DNA of 64,000 nt from an uncultured Bacteroidales bacterium (GCA_934717675.1 CAKUYZ010000001.1:94563-158562); one strand, 5' to 3'. Counted from the stretch's first letter, positions 9,109 through 17,966 are shown. Notes: generated by a model from the sequence alone, not told the origin. Program-made: numbers and translations.

Positions 9109-10773
9109 ATGATATACAAAAACACAGTAAGGACAATCAACGCGAACTACGTCGATGTCATCAACAAAAAGATATTCGCGGCGAGCATCACCTTCGGCAA
9201 GACGATTGTAGAGATTTGCCCGCTCTCAGAATCTGCCGAACCCGCGTTGCCATATTGCACCCCTGGGTTCGTTGACGCGCACGTGCACATAGAGAGCTCA
9301 ATGCTCACGCCGCAAAGGTTCGCCACCATGGTGATTCCGCACGGCACCGTGGGCGTGGTGTGCGACCCGCACGAAATTGCCAACGTGATGGGCGAGGATG
9401 GCGTAAGGTTTATGATGCATGACGCCAGCAAGTCTCCGCTCCACTTCGCTTTCGCCATACCGTCTTGCGTCCCCGCCACACCTTTTGAGACCAATGGCGC
9501 TGAGTTTGGCCCCGAGCAAATAGCCCGCTTGATGCCGCAAGGCGTGGCTCTGGCCGAGATGATGAACTATCCCGGCGTCTTGGCCAACGACCCCAAGGTG
9601 ATGTCTGAAATTAAAATTGCCAAAGACGCTGGCAAACCTGTGGATGGCCACATCCCCGGCATTGTGGATGAGAGACTGCAGAAATATGTGGCGGCAGGAG
9701 TCTCTACCGATCATGAGAGCTTCACGCTCAACGAGGCCAAAGCAAAACTCGCCCTTGGCATGAAAATATTGGTCCGAGAGGGCAGCGCGGCGCGCAATCT
9801 CGATGAACTCTTGCCCCTCTTCAGTACAAACAAAGAGAGCGTCATGGCCTGCACCGACGACGCTCACCCCGACGACATAAGAGACCGAGGCCATATTGAA
9901 AAGTTCTATCATAAGGCCGTCGCGGCCGGCATGGACGTGTTCGACATCTTCCGCATTCTGACGTTGAATCCCATTGAGCATTATAAACTCGACGTGGGCC
10001 GGCTCCAAGTGGGCGACAATGCCGACTTCCTTGTGGTGGACAACCTGGAGTCGTTCAACATCCACGCGTCATATATCAACGGCGAGCGAGTCTACGACCG
10101 CAACGTCGGCCTGTGCTTCACCCCGACGCGGACGGCCCGCATCAATAACTTTGCCGAGAGGGAGTTCTCCGCCGCCGAGTTCAAAGTCGTCGCGCCCAAA
10201 GACAATGCCATAGCCAGGGTCATCGGCCTTGTGCCGGATCAGCTGGTGACGCGCTGCGTTGAGTGGAACACTGAGACAAAGACAGGGAGGGAGGTCTTGG
10301 CGTGCGAGGCTGAAGACATAATGAAGATTGCCGTCATTAACCGTTATGACGCCACTGCCAAGGTGGTCAACGGCTTCATCCGAGGCTCTGGGCTCAAAGG
10401 TGGAGCCATGGCCTCGTCCATTGCCCACGACTCTCACAATGTGGTGATAATTGGCCATGACGAGGAGGCTATGAAGGTGGCTGCCGACGCCATGTTCAAG
10501 ATGAAAGGCGGAATTGTGGTGGTGCAGCCAGACGGACTCGTGGCCAAACTGAGACTGCCGATAGCAGGCCTCATGACCGCTGAGAAGTGGCAAGACGTGG
10601 CCATGAAATATGAGCGGCTAGTGGCCAAGGCCCGAAATCGCTGCGGTGTGACGCTCCGCTCGCCGTTTATGACCATGGCGTTTATGAGCCTGCTTGTCAT
10701 CCCGAGTTTGAAGATAGGGGATAAGGGGCTCTTTGACGTGGATGAGTTCCATTTTGTGGATTTGTTCAAGTAA
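9109..10773 (+). CDS. ade: adenine deaminase (AdeC family, Mn-dependent)
   Basis: Converts adenine to hypoxanthine and ammonia in purine salvage. The 554-residue protein is an amidohydrolase of the bacterial Ade class: metal motif VDAHVHIESS with the HxH at about 58-60, CDPHEIANVMG (about 86-96), the Asp-rich CTDDAHPDD segment (about 247-255), and the C-terminal beta-rich domain with GLKGGAMASSIAHDSHN and DNLESFN-type strands. The length is usual for the family. Twelve bases separate it from uvrC, so they are probably co-transcribed, although the functions are unrelated. The long upstream gap suggests its own promoter. Confidence 0.96.
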   Translation: MIYKNTVRTINANYVDVINKKIFAASITFGKTIVEICPLSESAEPALPYCTPGFVDAHVHIESSMLTPQRFATMVIPHGTVGVVCDPHEIANVMGEDGVRFMMHDASKSPLHFAFAIPSCVPATPFETNGAEFGPEQIARLMPQGVALAEMMNYPGVLANDPKVMSEIKIAKDAGKPVDGHIPGIVDERLQKYVAAGVSTDHESFTLNEAKAKLALGMKILVREGSAARNLDELLPLFSTNKESVMACTDDAHPDDIRDRGHIEKFYHKAVAAGMDVFDIFRILTLNPIEHYKLDVGRLQVGDNADFLVVDNLESFNIHASYINGERVYDRNVGLCFTPTRTARINNFAEREFSAAEFKVVAPKDNAIARVIGLVPDQLVTRCVEWNTETKTGREVLACEAEDIMKIAVINRYDATAKVVNGFIRGSGLKGGAMASSIAHDSHNVVIIGHDEEAMKVAADAMFKMKGGIVVVQPDGLVAKLRLPIAGLMTAEKWQDVAMKYERLVAKARNRCGVTLRSPFMTMAFMSLLVIPSLKIGDKGLFDVDEFHFVDLFK

Positions 10774-10785
10774 CACGCCTTAACT

Positions 10786-12642
10786 ATGCCGGCTACATAC
10801 TCTTACGCATCAGATGCCGAGAGGCTGGAGCATCTGAAACAGCTTGTGAGCGTCTTGCCAGACCAGCCTGGCGTGTACCAGTATTTTGACAAAGACGGCA
10901 AGATAATATACGTAGGCAAGGCCAAAAACCTCAAGCGCAGGGTATCCTCTTATTTCCTCAAAAAGCAGCAGACTCCAAAAACACGCGTGCTGGTGAGCAA
11001 GATTTGCCACATCCACCACATTGTGGTGAACAATGAGGAGGATGCGTTGCTGCTAGAGAACAATCTCATAAAAAAGCACAAGCCGCAATATAACATCCTG
11101 CTCAAAGACGACAAGACATACCCTTGGGTGGCCATACTCAATGAGCCATTCCCGCGCGTGGTGCAGACGCGGCGTCATGTGCGAGACGGTAGCATATACT
11201 ACGGCCCATATCCCAGCATTGGCCAGATTCGCGACATATTCGACATTTTCAAGCAGCTATACCCGCTGCGCCAGTGTGGCCTTAACTTGTCAGATGAGCG
11301 CATTAAATCAGGAGCATACAAGGTTTGTTTAAAGTATCACCTGAAGCTTTGTGAAGGGCCTTGCGAGGGCCTTGTGGGCAAGGATAAATATGCCGAGTAT
11401 ATCCAGGGAGTGAGAGACATACTCCGGGGAAACGTGGGTCCCGTGATACGCCAGTTGAAGACGCAGATGGCCGAGGCCGCGGAAGCGTTGGAGTTTGAGC
11501 GCGCGGAGGTGCTGCGCCGCAAGGTCGAGAGGCTGACAACATATCAGAGCCGATCGCTCGTGGCCAGCAACTCCATCATAAATTGCGACGTCTTCTCCAT
11601 TGCCCGCGACGATGAAAAGAGCGAAGTGTACGTCAACTTCATGAGAGTGCAGGTGGGTCAGATTCTCTCTTCCTATACCATGACGTTCAAGCGCAGGATG
11701 GAAGAGACCGACGACGAGATTCTCTCATTCGCCATCCAGAGCGTCAGGGAGACGAGCGGGACGCTGCAACGAGAAATTGTGGTGCCGATGCGACCCGATG
11801 TGGAGTTCGCGGGCATAACGTTCGTGACCCCGCTGACGGGCGACAAGCGCAAGCTCCTCGACCTGTCGGAGAAAAACGCGCGGATGTATAAGTTGGAGCT
11901 CCTGCGCCAAGAGGCCAACAGGAGCAGAGCCACCCACGAGGAGAAGCTCATGATCCAGATAAAAGAGCAACTGGGTCTGCATGACTTGCCGCGCCACATG
12001 GAGTGCTTTGACAACTCCAACATCCAAGGCACAAGTGCCGTGGCGGCGTGCGTGGTATACCGAGACGCCAAGCCAAGTCGTAAAGACTACAGGCTTTTCA
12101 ACATAAAGACAGTCGAGGGGCCGGACGACTACGCGTCGATGTATGAGGTGGTGTATCGCCGATACCATAGGCTTAAAGAGGAGGGAAGCCCCATGCCAGA
12201 CCTCGTTGTGGCCGACGGCGGGGTGGGGCAGATGGACGTAATCCGCCAAGCGACACAAGACCTTGGCCTCAGCTTGCCCATAATAGGCTTGGCGAAAGAC
12301 GCGCACCATCGAACTAGCCAAATTTTGGTGGGCTTCCCACCCAAAGTGGTTGAAGTGGGGAAGAGCGACGCTGTGTTTCGCTTTTTTACTCGGATGCAAG
12401 ACGAGGTGCACCGCGTGGCCATAACTTTCCACCGCAACAAAAGGAGTAAGGCTATGGTGGCCTCGGAGCTTGACAACGTGAAAGGCATAGGGCCGAAGAC
12501 CAAAGAAGAACTCTTCAAGGCTCTTGGCGGAGTGGAGGCTATAAAATTGGCCACGCTTGATAAACTTACGGAATTGGTGGGTAAAAGTAAAGGATTGTTA
12601 GTATATGGCCATTTTCATCCCGCCCAAACTGACAGTCTGTAA
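10786..12642 (+). CDS. uvrC: excinuclease ABC subunit C
   Basis: UvrC makes both incisions around a lesion in nucleotide excision repair after UvrAB loading. Domains in order over 618 residues: GIY-YIG endonuclease (DQPGVYQYFDKDGKIIYVGK, about 25-44) for the 3' cut; the UVR/UvrB-binding segment (EAAEALEFERAEVLRRKVERL in part, about 220-245); the RNase H-like domain for the 5' cut (HMECFDNSNIQGTSAVAACV, with the catalytic Asp residues including VVADGG); and the C-terminal helix-hairpin-helix pair (NVKGIGPKTKEELFKALGG). Length and motifs are complete. It probably shares a transcript with ade. Confidence 0.98.
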   Translation: MPATYSYASDAERLEHLKQLVSVLPDQPGVYQYFDKDGKIIYVGKAKNLKRRVSSYFLKKQQTPKTRVLVSKICHIHHIVVNNEEDALLLENNLIKKHKPQYNILLKDDKTYPWVAILNEPFPRVVQTRRHVRDGSIYYGPYPSIGQIRDIFDIFKQLYPLRQCGLNLSDERIKSGAYKVCLKYHLKLCEGPCEGLVGKDKYAEYIQGVRDILRGNVGPVIRQLKTQMAEAAEALEFERAEVLRRKVERLTTYQSRSLVASNSIINCDVFSIARDDEKSEVYVNFMRVQVGQILSSYTMTFKRRMEETDDEILSFAIQSVRETSGTLQREIVVPMRPDVEFAGITFVTPLTGDKRKLLDLSEKNARMYKLELLRQEANRSRATHEEKLMIQIKEQLGLHDLPRHMECFDNSNIQGTSAVAACVVYRDAKPSRKDYRLFNIKTVEGPDDYASMYEVVYRRYHRLKEEGSPMPDLVVADGGVGQMDVIRQATQDLGLSLPIIGLAKDAHHRTSQILVGFPPKVVEVGKSDAVFRFFTRMQDEVHRVAITFHRNKRSKAMVASELDNVKGIGPKTKEELFKALGGVEAIKLATLDKLTELVGKSKGLLVYGHFHPAQTDSL

Positions 12643-12654
12643 GATTAGGCCCAC

Positions 12655-12668
12655 GTTCCACGGGAAAC
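12655..12668. promoter_or_regulatory. second, weaker parS-like palindrome
   Basis: GTTCCACGGGAAAC differs from the parS form GTTCCACGTGAAAC by one central base. It sits in the short gap after uvrC, 3.7 kb from the better site beside mnmG. Chance occurrence is possible; its value lies in being intergenic and near the first site. Confidence 0.35.
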
Positions 12669-12689
12669 AGACCAACAAGATATATACGA

Positions 12690-13787
12690 ATGAAGAAAAC
12701 AATTTTGGCTCTCGTCTTGCCTCTGTCCATGGCGATGGCTGCATGCTCCAGCGACTCGTTCAGCGACTTCTCTGACGATGACAACAAACAGGAACAGGGC
12801 GATGATGATGACGATGATAATGATGAAGCCCAGGCGGAGAAAAAATTCAACGTCGTAGCAGAAGTTGAAAACGTCACCTGGCAACAAGCCTCGGCAATCC
12901 ATATAACGGTGTCGCGCCTCCTTGCCGACTCCTGCTACACGGGCCGCGAAATGAAGATCTTTCTCTTCTACTACGGCACTGAACCCGATCCCGCACATTT
13001 CCAGATTTGCGAGAACTATGTAAAAAAAACGTCTCCAGATCTTGGTGAAGAGTTTATGGCACTGGACATGGGCATCGATGACAAATATTACGGGCGGATT
13101 CTTATGACCGTGGTGGATGGTGACAGCAAGGAGGAGTATTACTCCAACGTTGTGGAAATAGACATCCCGGCAAAGCCTGAGGTCAAGAAGCAGAAACTCA
13201 CGGCTTGCGATCTCGGCCTCTCTGTGCTGTGGGCTACCACAAATCTCGGAGCCCAGACGGAGGAAGACCCGGGAGACCACTTCGCTTGGGGCGAGGTAGT
13301 GGGCAAAAAGAAATATGACGAGGAGGGGTATGCGCTCCGTTACCTTGTGGAAGAATTGACTTATGACACCATATCCGCCAAGGCGGATTTTGACGCGGCC
13401 ACGGCCGCTGCCGGAGACGGCTGGAGGCTGCCGACGCAGAGGGAAGTGGATGAACTGAGGAAGAAATGCAAATGGGAGGGCGTGGCGTTGAGCGGTGGTC
13501 GCGCCGCATTGCGCCTCACGGGGCCAAACGGCGGCAGCATAATCTTGCCTTGCGCCGGCGCTAAAGTGGGCAGGGCCACCATGCATGACGATGACGTGGA
13601 AGACTTCAATGGCCGCAAGCTGTCGGGCTACTATGCCGTGGGCACGCGCACTGACATATATTCCCAAGGCTGTCCGAGCCTACGTTTTGATATGACAAGC
13701 GGCGGCAAAGAAGAGGGCATATATGTGTCCAACGATGCCGAATTGTGGTGGGGACTCTCCGTAAGGGCGGTCAAAGACAAGAAATAG
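12690..13787 (+). CDS. surface lipoprotein with C-terminal FISUMP/DUF1566-like domain
   Basis: A lipoprotein of 365 residues: signal MKKTILALVLPLSMAMAAC with SPII Cys at 19, followed by a very acidic linker (DFSDDDNKQEQGDDDDDDND) that resembles the outer-surface export signals used by Bacteroidota lipoproteins. The C-terminal half carries the repeat-family block with SVLWATTNLGAQ, GDHFAWGEV, GDGWRLPTQREVDEL, a hydrophobic GGSIILPCAG strand, and GLSVRAVKD at the end. This module (the Fibrobacter major paralogous type, C-type-lectin-like in character) is common on surface proteins of Bacteroidales; its ligand is unknown. It follows uvrC but is unrelated in function. Confidence 0.78.
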   Translation: MKKTILALVLPLSMAMAACSSDSFSDFSDDDNKQEQGDDDDDDNDEAQAEKKFNVVAEVENVTWQQASAIHITVSRLLADSCYTGREMKIFLFYYGTEPDPAHFQICENYVKKTSPDLGEEFMALDMGIDDKYYGRILMTVVDGDSKEEYYSNVVEIDIPAKPEVKKQKLTACDLGLSVLWATTNLGAQTEEDPGDHFAWGEVVGKKKYDEEGYALRYLVEELTYDTISAKADFDAATAAAGDGWRLPTQREVDELRKKCKWEGVALSGGRAALRLTGPNGGSIILPCAGAKVGRATMHDDDVEDFNGRKLSGYYAVGTRTDIYSQGCPSLRFDMTSGGKEEGIYVSNDAELWWGLSVRAVKDKK

Positions 13788-13807
13788 GGGTATTTTTGCG
13801 TAACCTG

Positions 13808-13839
13808 TTTTTGCCTTGTGGCAATATTGCATACTTTTG
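13808..13839 (+). promoter_or_regulatory. Bacteroides-type promoter for the following lipoprotein gene
   Basis: TTTTTG, 18 nt, then TACTTTTG, close to the Bacteroides consensus TTTG-N19-21-TAnnTTTG. The predicted start site is near 13846, giving a leader of about 30 nt. Confidence 0.65.
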
Positions 13840-13875
13840 CCTAAGACAACTATAATTCAATTTTTCATCAAGATT

Positions 13876-14682
13876 ATGAAGAAAACGTTCCTGATGCCCG
13901 TGGCTGGCGTGATGATGTCCGCCATCATGGCTTGCTCGTTCACCGCCTGCTCTGATGACGACACAGACGACAGCGTGGAGATTGCTGAGAAGTTCAACAT
14001 GACGGGCCTCGTGGCCACCGCCCAAAACGACGGCACCATCATTATCTCCGGCACGGTGGAGACCAACAAGAAACTCAAGACTTTCTCCCTCACGTCTGAA
14101 GACGGCACGAAGACCTACGACCTGCTCGAGGGCAGCGAGGCCGAGAAGGACCGCACTGAAGACGGCAAGGTGTGGACATGCACCCTCAGCTCGCCCAAGA
14201 TCCCCGTTGGCATCTACACTATGGAGGTGCGCACCCGCATGGGTACGACGAAGAAGACAAAGATCGGCAAGGAGTACAGTTTCCTCGCCGGCACGGGAGC
14301 TAACGAGTCGTATGGCTCATACATGTCCCTCAAGAGGCAGACGAGCTACTTTATGCAAGACAAGGACGACAAAATAGGTCTCATAGATGCGAGCGGCAAT
14401 GTGAAGGAGGAGTGCAAAGACGTGGAGATCGCCCTCAATGCCGACCGTACGCTCAAGTCCGCCAAGGAAGTCAAGAATGCCATTATCAAAGCCAATGCCG
14501 CCAACGCCAACATCTACGCTGAAAGCAACTGCGTGATCACCGAGACGGGCTGCATCGCCACCTACGAGATTGTTCCTGACGCGAATGACGAGACGCTGTG
14601 CACCATCAAGGGTGTGGTGTTGACCTCCAACGAAGACGACCTCATAAAGGTGGACGTCTCTGGCGAAGTCTGGGGTAAGTAA
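13876..14682 (+). CDS. uncharacterised lipoprotein, probably well expressed
   Basis: A lipoprotein of 268 residues: MKKTFLMPVAGVMMSAIMAC has a hydrophobic core, with a second Cys (SFTAC) as the better lipobox, followed by the acidic tail SDDDTDDS. I chose the ATG at 13876 because it gives this signal and lies just behind a strong promoter. No domain is recognised; the body alternates beta-strands (LVATAQNDGTIIISGTVETN, YTMEVRTRMGTTKK) and an Ala/Asn-rich helix (KNAIIKANAANANIYAES). Codon choice (ATC, CTC, AAG in place of ATA, TTG, AAA) resembles the sdh genes of this window more than its neighbours, suggesting high expression. It has its own promoter and terminator. Confidence 0.78.
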   Translation: MKKTFLMPVAGVMMSAIMACSFTACSDDDTDDSVEIAEKFNMTGLVATAQNDGTIIISGTVETNKKLKTFSLTSEDGTKTYDLLEGSEAEKDRTEDGKVWTCTLSSPKIPVGIYTMEVRTRMGTTKKTKIGKEYSFLAGTGANESYGSYMSLKRQTSYFMQDKDDKIGLIDASGNVKEECKDVEIALNADRTLKSAKEVKNAIIKANAANANIYAESNCVITETGCIATYEIVPDANDETLCTIKGVVLTSNEDDLIKVDVSGEVWGK

Positions 14683-14712
14683 AAGGCCGGGCTTCAGATA
14701 GTCTAGTGTCTA

Positions 14713-14748
14713 AGCCAGCCGCGCTACGAAGCGCGGCTGGCTTTTTTT
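14713..14748 (+). terminator. strong intrinsic terminator
   Basis: A perfect 12-bp stem AGCCAGCCGCGC / GCGCGGCTGGCT with a six-base loop, followed directly by seven T. It ends the lipoprotein transcription unit. Confidence 0.95.
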
Positions 14749-14821
14749 GTTGAAACCACAGCAGTCAGGGCCTTGTCGGGTCTCATTGCCATCGCCGCTG
14801 CGTCATTTCAACAGAATGAGT

Positions 14822-14829
14822 TACCTTTG
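14822..14829 (+). promoter_or_regulatory. -7 promoter element for fhs
   Basis: TACCTTTG fits TAnnTTTG exactly; no good -33 TTTG is visible at the expected distance. A start near 14836 would leave a leader of about 68 nt before fhs. Confidence 0.45.
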
Positions 14830-14903
14830 TGGCATACCTCACAACGAAGCGTCGCCGCGTTAAGGCGGACAGGCTCACAGGACAGAAAACTTCAATAGCA
14901 TAA

Positions 14904-16577
14904 ATGACCGACATAGAGATTGCAGACGCGGCAGAGAAACTGCCGATTAAAGAGATAGCCGCCCGTCTGGGCGTGGGGGAGGACTTGCTGGAACCGTACG
15001 GCAGGCTCAAGGCAAAACTGCCACTCTCGCTCATTGACGACGCCAAGGCGGCAAAGGCGAAGCTGGTGCTGGTGACGGCCATAACGCCCACACCCGCCGG
15101 CGAGGGCAAGACGACGGTCTCCATAGGCCTGGCCGACGGGCTGAGCCGCATTGGCAAGAAGACAGTGGTGGTGCTGCGCGAGCCATCGCTCGGACCGGTG
15201 TTCGGAATGAAGGGCGGGGCAGCCGGCGGCGGGCAGAGCCAAGTGGTGCCTATGGAGGACATAAACCTCAACTTCACAGGAGACTTCAACGCCATAGAGA
15301 AGGCGCATAACCTCCTCGCCGCCATGATAGACAACGCCATACACTTCGGTCAGCGCACGGCAGTCAACATCGACCCGCGCACGGTGACGTGGAAGAGGGT
15401 GATGGACATGAACGACCGCGCCTTGCGCCACATCGTCATAGGCCTTGGCGGCAAGGCGCAAGGCGTGCCGCGCGAGACGGGCTTTGACATAACAGCGGCC
15501 TCGGAGATTATGGCCATACTCTGCCTCTCGCGAGACCTTGGAGATCTGCAGCGCAGGCTGGGAGACATATATGTGGGCCGCACCTATGACGGCAAGCCCG
15601 TCAGGGCCCGAGACCTGAAGGCCGAGGGCGCCATGACGGCACTGCTCCGCGAGGCCATGATGCCGAACCTTGTCCAGACCATAGCCCACACGCCGGCCAT
15701 TGTCCACGGTGGCCCGTTCGCCAACATAGCTCAAGGAACTAACACATTGGTGGCCACCAAGATGGGTCTTTCTTTGGCCGACTATGCCGTCACCGAGGCA
15801 GGCTTCGGGTCTGACCTTGGGGCGGAGAAGTTTCTCGACATCAAGTGCCAGGCCGGCGGTTTGAGGCCCTCAGCCATTGTGGTGGTGGCCACGGTGCGCG
15901 CCCTGAAGATGCACGGCGGGGTGAAGAAAGAAGACCTGGCCACCGAGAACGTGGAGGCCGTGAGGGCAGGCTTGCACAACCTGGAGCGACACGTGAAGAA
16001 CATGCTCGGCTATGGCGTGAGGGTGGTGGTGGCCATAAACCAGTTCGCCACAGACACGCCGGCGGAACACGACGTTGTGTCACGCGCCTGCCAAGAGTGG
16101 GGCGTGAGGGCCGTCGTGGCCAATGTCTGGGGCGAGGGTGGCAAAGGGGCCGAGGCTTTGGCCCGCGCCGTGGCCGAGGAGGCCGAGAGCGGCAAAAGCG
16201 ACTTCAAGCCCCTCTACTTGTGGAGCGAGCCGCTTGAGGAGAAAATAAACAAGATTGCCAAACAGATATATGGCGCCGAGGCCGTGGAGTTTGCCACAAA
16301 GGCTTTGAAAGATTTGGCCGAGGCTCGTGAGATTGGGCTAGAAGGGGCCGCCGTGTGCATTGCCAAGACGCAATACTCATTCACTGACGACCCTAAGCAG
16401 GTGGCCGGCCGGCCAGGCAAGTTCACCCTGCGCGTGCGCGCCGTGGAGCTGGCGGCAGGCGCGGGCTTTGTCATCCCGCTCACGGGAGACATGATGCGAA
16501 TGCCGGGCTTGCCCCTGCACCCCGCCGCCGAGGGTATGACGGTGAGCGAGGACGGCCAAATTCACGGCCTTAGCTAG
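14904..16577 (+). CDS. fhs: formate--tetrahydrofolate ligase
   Basis: Makes 10-formyl-THF from formate, THF and ATP, feeding purine and formyl-methionine synthesis. The 557-residue length is typical. The P-loop is TPTPAGEGKTT (about 61-71), followed by the family blocks REPSLGPVFGMKGGAAGGG, NLNFTGDFNAIEKAHNLL and RALRHIVIGLGGK, and by the C-terminal KTQYSFTDDPK and GFVIPLTGDMMRMPGLP blocks. It appears monocistronic: a strong terminator stands upstream and a hairpin follows. Many gut Bacteroidales carry Fhs without a full Wood-Ljungdahl pathway. Confidence 0.98.
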   Translation: MTDIEIADAAEKLPIKEIAARLGVGEDLLEPYGRLKAKLPLSLIDDAKAAKAKLVLVTAITPTPAGEGKTTVSIGLADGLSRIGKKTVVVLREPSLGPVFGMKGGAAGGGQSQVVPMEDINLNFTGDFNAIEKAHNLLAAMIDNAIHFGQRTAVNIDPRTVTWKRVMDMNDRALRHIVIGLGGKAQGVPRETGFDITAASEIMAILCLSRDLGDLQRRLGDIYVGRTYDGKPVRARDLKAEGAMTALLREAMMPNLVQTIAHTPAIVHGGPFANIAQGTNTLVATKMGLSLADYAVTEAGFGSDLGAEKFLDIKCQAGGLRPSAIVVVATVRALKMHGGVKKEDLATENVEAVRAGLHNLERHVKNMLGYGVRVVVAINQFATDTPAEHDVVSRACQEWGVRAVVANVWGEGGKGAEALARAVAEEAESGKSDFKPLYLWSEPLEEKINKIAKQIYGAEAVEFATKALKDLAEAREIGLEGAAVCIAKTQYSFTDDPKQVAGRPGKFTLRVRAVELAAGAGFVIPLTGDMMRMPGLPLHPAAEGMTVSEDGQIHGLS

Positions 16578-16597
16578 GCGAGGCTATATATGCAGGC

Positions 16598-16640
16598 AAA
16601 GGGCGCGCGCGGGGCTTAAAAGGCTTCCTGCGCGCTTTTT
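16598..16640 (+). terminator. probable terminator after fhs
   Basis: GCGCGC arms separated by about 24 bases (with an A-run before the first and five T after the second). The loop is long, so moderate confidence. Confidence 0.45.
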
Positions 16641-16656
16641 GAATATATGAGAGCTG

Positions 16657-17166
16657 ATGACGACGATGAAGATTGAAGGTCTGAACGTGAGGACCATAAA
16701 ACCCGCCGATGACGCGGAGATATTCAGCATAGCCCGCGCGGCGTTTGAGGAGATGGGCGCGCCTCGTGAGGGGTCGGTATACTCCGACCCGACGATGGCC
16801 AACCTGTCTCGTGAGTTTGACGGCCGCTCCGATGCCGAATATTGGGTGGTGGAGGGGGAGGACGGCCTCGCGGCAGGCGGCTGCGGCTTCTTCCCCACGG
16901 CCGGGCTTCCCGATGGGATGGCCGAAGTGGTCAAGTTTTATTTCTCGCCCCGCCTGCGCGGCAGGGGCGTGGGGCGGCGGCTGCTCAGCTTCGTTGAGGC
17001 CCGCGCCAGGCAGGCCGGCTACCGCGAGCTGTACATAGAGTCTTTCCCGGAGTTCGCCGCGGCCGTGGCCATGTATGAGCGCCACGGCTACAGCCACATA
17101 GGCCACCCTTTGGGAGATTCTGGTCACCCGTCCGTGACGGTGTGGATGACGAAGAGGTTGGGGTAG
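16657..17166 (+). CDS. GNAT-family N-acetyltransferase
   Basis: A 169-residue acetyl-CoA-dependent transferase. Motif A is clear: VVKFYFSPRLRGRGVGRRLL (about 90-109), with the RGxGxGRxLL pyrophosphate-binding loop, followed by the motif B segment EFAAAVAMYERHGYSHIG (about 130-147). The N-terminus NVRTIKPADDAEIFSIARAAF is the usual first strand and helix. The acceptor substrate cannot be deduced. It stands alone between fhs and a convergent terminator; codon use is like the neighbours. Confidence 0.9.
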   Translation: MTTMKIEGLNVRTIKPADDAEIFSIARAAFEEMGAPREGSVYSDPTMANLSREFDGRSDAEYWVVEGEDGLAAGGCGFFPTAGLPDGMAEVVKFYFSPRLRGRGVGRRLLSFVEARARQAGYRELYIESFPEFAAAVAMYERHGYSHIGHPLGDSGHPSVTVWMTKRLG

Positions 17167-17183
17167 GCTAAGCCCCATAAACC

Positions 17184-17222
17184 AATCGCCGCCGCACGTC
17201 AACATGACGCACGGCGGCGATT
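17184..17222. terminator. bidirectional terminator between GNAT and TenI-like genes
   Basis: AATCGCCGCCG / CGGCGGCGATT arms with an inner CGTCA / TGACG pair, symmetrical and suited to both convergent genes. Confidence 0.75.
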
Positions 17223-17271
17223 TGGCCTATATATCAAATCAAACTAAAGACTCTTCGCTTGCCGGCCTGCG

Positions 17272-17886
17272 CTAAAACGCCTCGGCCATGCTGCCGCACC
17301 GCTCCCAGTTGAGGTAGTGCCAATAGTTTTCCGTCACGTCGTCGCGCCGGAGCGTGCCCCACAGGCCGCCGAGCACCGCCACGCCGCCGAAACCCATGTC
17401 TCGCGCCGCTCCCATGTTTTCGGGTCTCACGCCCCCGAGGGCTATGACCCGCCGCCCTATAATCCCCTCCGCCGCGCCACGCATGAGCTCATCGGTGGAG
17501 AAGCTTGCCGTGTAGCCACGCTTGGATATGCTGTCAAAAATGGGGCTGAGAAACACGTAGTCCGTATGCCGCTGCGCCTCGCGGGCCTCTTCCAACGTGT
17601 GGCACGACGCGCTCAGCCGTCCTTCCCATCCATCGGGCTGCGGGGCGCGCCCCGCGCTCAAGTGGTAGCCGCCAAGCTCGAAGGCCTCGGCAAGGGCGGG
17701 GTAGTAGTGCATGGTCAGCCTCTCGTGAAACTCCGGCCTCACGCGCCTTATCAGGCTCGCCACTTCGCTCTCGGCAGCATTGGGCTTCCTGACGTGCAGA
17801 ACGGGCAGGCCCGCTTCGAAAAGGGAGTTGATTATCTCGGCCTCACCGTCAAAAAAAGTGGGCCACGAGATGGCAATGAGTTTCAT
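17272..17886 (-). CDS. thiamine-phosphate synthase-like protein (TenI/ThiE family paralogue)
   Basis: A 204-residue TIM-barrel protein of the ThiE/TenI superfamily. Visible are LPVLHVRKP (strand 2), a histidine-bearing HYYP segment, GYHLS, ASCHTLEEA, YVFLSPIFDS and VIALGGVRPENM with the phosphate-binding GGVxxEN loop. The canonical ThiE residues that bind HMP-PP (QLRxK, DD near strand 4) are altered (HVRKP, no DD), and a second, canonical ThiE is encoded at 32.8-33.5 kb. It is therefore more likely a TenI-like thiazole tautomerase or a divergent paralogue. I used the ATG at 17886, which gives MKLIAISWP and follows a promoter box. It is not in the thi operon. Confidence 0.75.
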   Translation of the reverse strand: MKLIAISWPTFFDGEAEIINSLFEAGLPVLHVRKPNAAESEVASLIRRVRPEFHERLTMHYYPALAEAFELGGYHLSAGRAPQPDGWEGRLSASCHTLEEAREAQRHTDYVFLSPIFDSISKRGYTASFSTDELMRGAAEGIIGRRVIALGGVRPENMGAARDMGFGGVAVLGGLWGTLRRDDVTENYWHYLNWERCGSMAEAF

Positions 17887-17910
17887 ATGTAAGTTTCTGA
17901 TGACGCACGG

Positions 17911-17918
17911 CAAATATA
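17911..17918 (-). promoter_or_regulatory. -7 promoter element for the TenI-like gene
   Basis: TATATTTG on the minus strand, exact to TAnnTTTG, about 25 bases upstream of the ATG. No -33 box at the right distance. It is divergent from the promoter of the next plus-strand gene. Confidence 0.45.
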
Positions 17919-17966
17919 TGAAATCATCTCAAAACCTAGTACTTTATTGCCTGTTGATGGTGATTT

